Source of the DNA: Osmia lignaria lignaria
Lineage: Eukaryota; Arthropoda; Insecta; Hymenoptera; Megachilidae
Reading direction: 5' to 3'
Length of the DNA: 64,000 bases
Assembly: GCF_051020975.1 (NCBI RefSeq)
Contig: NW_027478159.1
Location: forward strand, 1,504,501-1,568,500
This document shows positions 59,875 to 64,000 of the stretch, in pieces. How positions within the stretch are numbered: position 1 is the stretch's first letter; each line of letters begins with the position of its first letter. The position numbers and the translations under genes were made by a program. The notes below the pieces were generated by a model. The model was not told the origin of the DNA. It searched no databases and saw only the letters and a list, made by a program, of their open reading frames with translations.

Positions 59875-62800
59875 TTGCAGATTTATCTCAAGGGAAGGGG
59901 CCTGACGGACATATTTCGAGATATTTCTTCTTCTTGTCGTTCTTCTTCTGCACAGCTAAGCTGGAAGTGGCATTTGCAGCTCGCAATAGTGCAGAGTTAT
60001 CTCAAAGAAAGGGGCCACGGTGTTTCTGTATCTCTATTATGTTGGTGCGGCTTCGGAACTTTTAAATATCTTGATATATCTCGAGAACTACGCATCTGAT
60101 CAAAAAATATCATAGAACATAAAAAGTAGGAAACTTAATTCTCTACAAAAAAGGTCTCTTAACATTTTGCCATAGCTCTCTTCGTTTCCGAGATATTTGC
60201 AGATTTATCTCAAGGGAAGGGGCCTGACGGACATATTTCGAGATATTTCTTCTTCTTGTTGTTCTTCTTCTGCACAGCTAAGCTGGAAGTGGCATTTGCA
60301 GCTCGCAATAGTGCAGAGTTATCTCAAAGAAAGGGGCCACGGTGTTTCTGTATCTCTATTATGTTGGTGCGGCTTCGGAACTTTTAAATATCTTGATATA
60401 TCTCGAGAACTACGCATCTGATCAAAAAATATCATAGAACATAAAAAGTAGGAAACTTAATTCTCTACAAAAAAGGTCTCTTAACATTTTGCCATAGCTC
60501 GCTTCGTTTCCGAGATATTTGCAGATTTATCTCAAGGGAAGGGGCCTGACGGACATATTTCGAGATATTTCTTCTTCTTGTTGTTCTTCTTCTGCACAGC
60601 TAGGCTGGAAGTGGCATTTGCGGCTCGCACTAGTGCACAGTTATCTCAAAGAAAGGGGCCACGGTGTTTCTGTATCTTTATTATGTTGGTGCGGCTTCGG
60701 AACTTTTAAATATCTCGATATATCTCGAAAACTACGCTTCAGATCAAAAAATATCATAGAACATAAATTGTAGGAAACATAATTCTCTACAAAAAACGTC
60801 TCTTAACATTTTGCCATAGATCGCTTCGTTTCCGAGATATTTGCATATTTATCTCAAGGGAAGGGGCCTGACGGACATATTTCGAGATATTTCTTCTTCT
60901 TGTTGTTCTTCTTCTGCACAGCTAAGCTGGAAGTGGCATTTGCGGCTCGCACTAGTGCAGAGTTATCTCAAAGAAAGGGGCCACGGTGTTTCTGTATCTC
61001 TATTATGTTGGTGCGGCTTCGGAACTTTTAAATATCTTGATATATCTCGAGAACTACGCATCTGATCAAAAAATATCATAGAACATAAAAAGTAGGAAAC
61101 TTAATTCTCTACAAAAAAGGTCTCTTAACATTTTGCCATAGCTCTCTTCGTTTCCGAGATATTTGCAGATTTATCTCAAGGGAAGGGGCCTGACGGACAT
61201 ATTTCGAGATATTTCTTCTTCTTGTTGTTCTTCTTCTGCACAGCTAAGCTGGAAGTGGCATTTGCAGCTCGCAATAGTGCAGAGTTATCTCAAAGAAAGG
61301 GGCCACGGTGTTTCTGTATCTCTATTATGTTGGTGCGGCTTCGGAACTTTTAAATATCTTGATATATCTCGAGAACTACGCATCTGATCAAAAAATATCA
61401 TAGAACATAAAAAGTAGGAAACTTAATTCTCTACAAAAAAGGTCTCTTAACATTTTGCCATAGCTCGCTTCGTTTCCGAGATATTTGCAGATTTATCTCA
61501 AGGGAAGGGGCCTGACGGACATATTTCGAGATATTTCTTCTTCTTGTTGTTCTTCTTCTGCACAGCTAGGCTGGAAGTGGCATTTGCGGCTCGTACTAGT
61601 GCAGAGTTATCTCAAAGAAAGGGGCCACGGTGTTTCTGTATCTCTATTATGTTGGTGCGGCTTTGGAACTTTTAAATATCTCGATATATCTCGAAAACTA
61701 CGCTTCTGACCAACAAATATCATAGAACATAAATTGTAGGAAACATAATTCTCTACAAAAAAGGTCTCTTAACATTTTGCCATAGCTCGCTTCGTTTCCG
61801 AGATATTTGCAGATATATCTCAAGGGAAGGGGCCTGACGGACATATTTCGAGATATTTCTTCTTCTTGTTGTTCTTCTTCTGCACAGCTAAGCTGGAAGT
61901 GGCATTTACAGCTCGCAATAGTGCAGAGTTATCTCAAAGAAAGGGGCCACGGTGTTTCTGTATCTCTATTATGTTGGTGCGGCTTCGGAACTTTTAAATA
62001 TCTTGATATATCTCGAGAACTACGCATCTCATCAAAAAATATCATAGAACATGAAAAGTAGGAAACTTAATTCTCTACAAAAAAGGTCTCTTAACATTTT
62101 GCCATAGCTCTCTTCGTTTCCGAGATATTTGCAGATTTATCTCAAGGGAAGGGGCCTGACGGACATATTTCGAGATATTTCTTCTTCTTGTTGTTCTTCT
62201 TCTGCACAGCTAAGCTGGAAGTGGCATTTGCAGCTCGCAATAGTGCAGAGTTATCTCAAAGAAAGGGGCCACGGTGTTTCTGTATCTCTATTATGTTGGT
62301 GCGGCTTCGGAACTTTTAAATATCTTGATATATCTCGAGAACTACGCGTCTCATCAAAAAATATCATAGAACATAAAAAGTAGGAAACTTAATTCTCTAC
62401 AAAAACGGTCTCTTAACATTTTGCTATAGCTCGCTTCGTTTCCGAGATATTTGCAGATTTATCTCAAGGGAAGGGGCCTGACGGACATATTTCGAGATAT
62501 TTCTTCTTCTTGTTGTTCTTCTTCTGCACAGCTAAGCTGGAAGTGGCATTTGCGGCTCGCACTAGTGCACAGTTATCTCAAAGAAAGGGGCCACGGTGTT
62601 TCTGTATCTTTATTATGTTGGTGCGGCTTCGGAACTTTTAAATATCTCGATATATCTCGAAAACTACGCTTCAGATCAAAAAATATCATAGAACATAAAT
62701 TGTAGGAAACATAATTCTCTACAAAAAACGTCTCTTAACATTTTGCCATAGATCGCTTCGTTTCCGAGATATTTGCATATTTATCTCAAGGGAAGGGGCC

Positions 62801-63416
62801 TGACGGACATATTTCGAGATATTTCTTCTTCTTGTTGTTCTTCTTCTGCACAGCTAAGCTGGAAGTGGCATTTGCGGCTCGCACTAGTGCAGAGTTATCT
62901 CAAAGAAAGGGGCCACGGTGTTTCTGTATCTCTATTATGTTGGTGCGGCTTCGGAACTTTTAAATATCTCGATATATCTCGAAAACTACGCTTCTGATCA
63001 AAAAATATCATAGAACATAAATTGTAGGAAACATAATTCTCAACAAAAAAGGTCTCTTAACATTTTGCCATAGCTCGCTTCGTTTCCGAGATATTTGCAG
63101 ATATATCTCAAGGGAAGGGGCCTGACGGACATATTTCGAGATATTTCTTCTTCTTGTTGTTCTTCTTCTGCACAGCTAAGCTGGAAGTGGCATTTACAGC
63201 TCGCAATAGTGCAGAGTTATCTCAAAGAAAGGGGCCACGGTGTTTCTGTATCTCTATTATGTTGGTGCGGCTTCGGAACTTTTAAATATCTTGATATATC
63301 TCGAGAACTACGCATCAGATCAAAAAATATCATAGAACATAAAAAGTAGGAAACATAATTCTCTACAAAAAAAGTCTCTTAACATTTTGCCATAGCTCTC
63401 TTCGTTTCCGAGATAT
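59875..63416 (+). repeat. Eleven monomers with a six-monomer (1,932 bp) repeat
   Basis: 60519 and 62451 share GTGCACAGTTATC, GTATCTTTATT and GCTTCAGATC. The monomers after them (60841, 62773) share the preceding junction CATAGATCGCTTCG and TTTGCATATTTATC. The interval is exactly six monomers. CTAGGCTGG marks 60519 and 61485. ATCTCATCAAAAAA at 61807 and CGTCTCATC at 62129 extend the long frame. No gene is visible. Confidence 0.87.
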
Positions 63417-64000
63417 TTGCAGATTTATCTCAAGGGAAGGGGCCTGACGGACATATTTCGAGATATTTCTTCTTCTTGTTGTTCTTCTTCTGCACAGCTA
63501 AGCTGGAAGTGGCATTTGCGGCTCGCACTAGTGCAGAGTTATCTCAAAGAAAGGGGCCACGGCGTTTCTGTATCTCTATTATGTTGGTGCGGCTTCGGAA
63601 CTTTTAAATATCTCGATGTATCTCGAAAACTACGCTTCTGATCAAAAAATATCATAGAACATAAATTGTAGGAAACATAATTCTCTATAAAAAACGTCTC
63701 TTAACATTTTGCCATAGCTCGCTTCGTTTCCGAGATATTTGCAGATTTATCTCAAGGGAAGGGGCCTGACGGACATATTTCGAGATATTTCTTCTTCTTG
63801 TTGTTCTTCTTCTGCACAGCTAAGCTGGAAGTGGCATTTGCGGCTCGCACTAGTGCAGAGTTATCTCAAAGAAAGGGGCCACGGTGTTTCTGTATCTCTA
63901 TTATGTTGGTGCGGCTTCGGAACTTTTAAATATCTCGATGTATCTCGAAAACTACGCTTCTGATCAAAAAATATCATAGAACATAAATTGTAGGAAACAT
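63417..64000 (+). repeat. Right edge: one full and one truncated monomer
   Basis: 63417 has CCACGGCGTTTC and CGATGTATC, and 63739 has CGATGTATC. They repeat 55370-56013 and 57946-58589. The last copy is cut after 262 bp within AGGAAACAT, so the array continues to the right. Confidence 0.92.

Larger units (their letters stand above)
1..64000 (+). repeat. Satellite DNA array, 322-bp monomer, about 199 copies
   Basis: The same 322-bp sequence follows itself head to tail from the first to the last base. Taking TTGCAGAT as the start, monomers begin at 315 and every 322 bp after that. The only phase shifts are 1 bp in the monomers at 40884, 42171, 43458 and 44745, and 3 bp in those at 32837 and 59556. 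That gives 197 complete monomers plus two truncated at the edges. All copies have one orientation. Differences between monomers are mostly single-base substitutions, with only a few per cent divergence by eye. Neither edge reaches unique DNA, so the array is longer than the window. This layout is typical of eukaryotic heterochromatic satellites homogenised by unequal exchange. The family is not one I can name, and the species cannot be assigned. Confidence 0.98.

Noticed and set aside
1..64000. CRISPR array
   Set aside because: The repeat unit is 322 bp and contiguous, with no unique spacers between short repeats and no cas genes.
1..64000. A giant tandem-repeat protein
   Set aside because: 322 is not divisible by three, and every frame meets stops within each unit (for example TAG in CATAGC and TGA in ATCTGATC).
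1..64000. Ribosomal DNA spacer repeats or telomeric repeats
   Set aside because: No rRNA gene sequence and no TTAGG-like runs are present anywhere in the window.

Overview
The whole 64 kb window is one uninterrupted tandem array of a satellite DNA with a 322-bp monomer. It holds 197 complete monomers, one truncated monomer at the left edge (1-314) and one at the right edge (63739-64000). All copies lie head to tail in the same orientation. I see no unique flanking sequence, no transposon insertion, no RNA gene and no credible protein gene. Of the 197 complete monomers, 191 are exactly 322 bp, four are 321 bp and two are 319 bp. GC content is about 40% by hand count of the monomer at 637-958. 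An array this long and homogeneous fits eukaryotic constitutive heterochromatin (pericentromeric, centromeric or subtelomeric) and not a bacterial replicon. The sequence alone does not let me name the species. An animal, perhaps an arthropod, is only a guess.

The interest is in the order of monomer variants. Two main classes, called K and E here after the amino acid change produced by one diagnostic site, often alternate and give a 644-bp dimeric rhythm (315-5466 and 25431-40239). On top of this sit nested higher-order repeats. 5467-6754 is a four-monomer E-F-G-H set. 6755-16736 and 16737-25430 are two copies of a 27-monomer (8,694 bp) unit. The first copy is longer by a 966-bp internal duplication and one extra hybrid monomer. 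40884-44744 holds three copies of a 1,287-bp four-monomer unit. 44745-52149 is the most heterogeneous zone. 52150-59874 is rich in monomers with a chimeric 5' head and includes a 2,576-bp eight-monomer repeat. 59875-63416 holds a 1,932-bp six-monomer repeat. Letters A-J are my own labels for recurring variants inside the 5-25 kb zone.

Each monomer contains an open frame of about 74 codons, but it begins at TTG. It has no ATG in most copies, is broken by stops in 14 monomers and changes frame at each monomer because 322 is not a multiple of three. I therefore treat it as a by-product of the repeat. The monomer itself has internal structure: a 30-bp imperfect direct duplication offset by 114 bp, a CGAGATAT motif present in both orientations, and a pyrimidine tract ending in CAG that resembles a 3' splice site. 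No genes act together here. What can be read is a record of unequal crossing over and gene conversion within a satellite.
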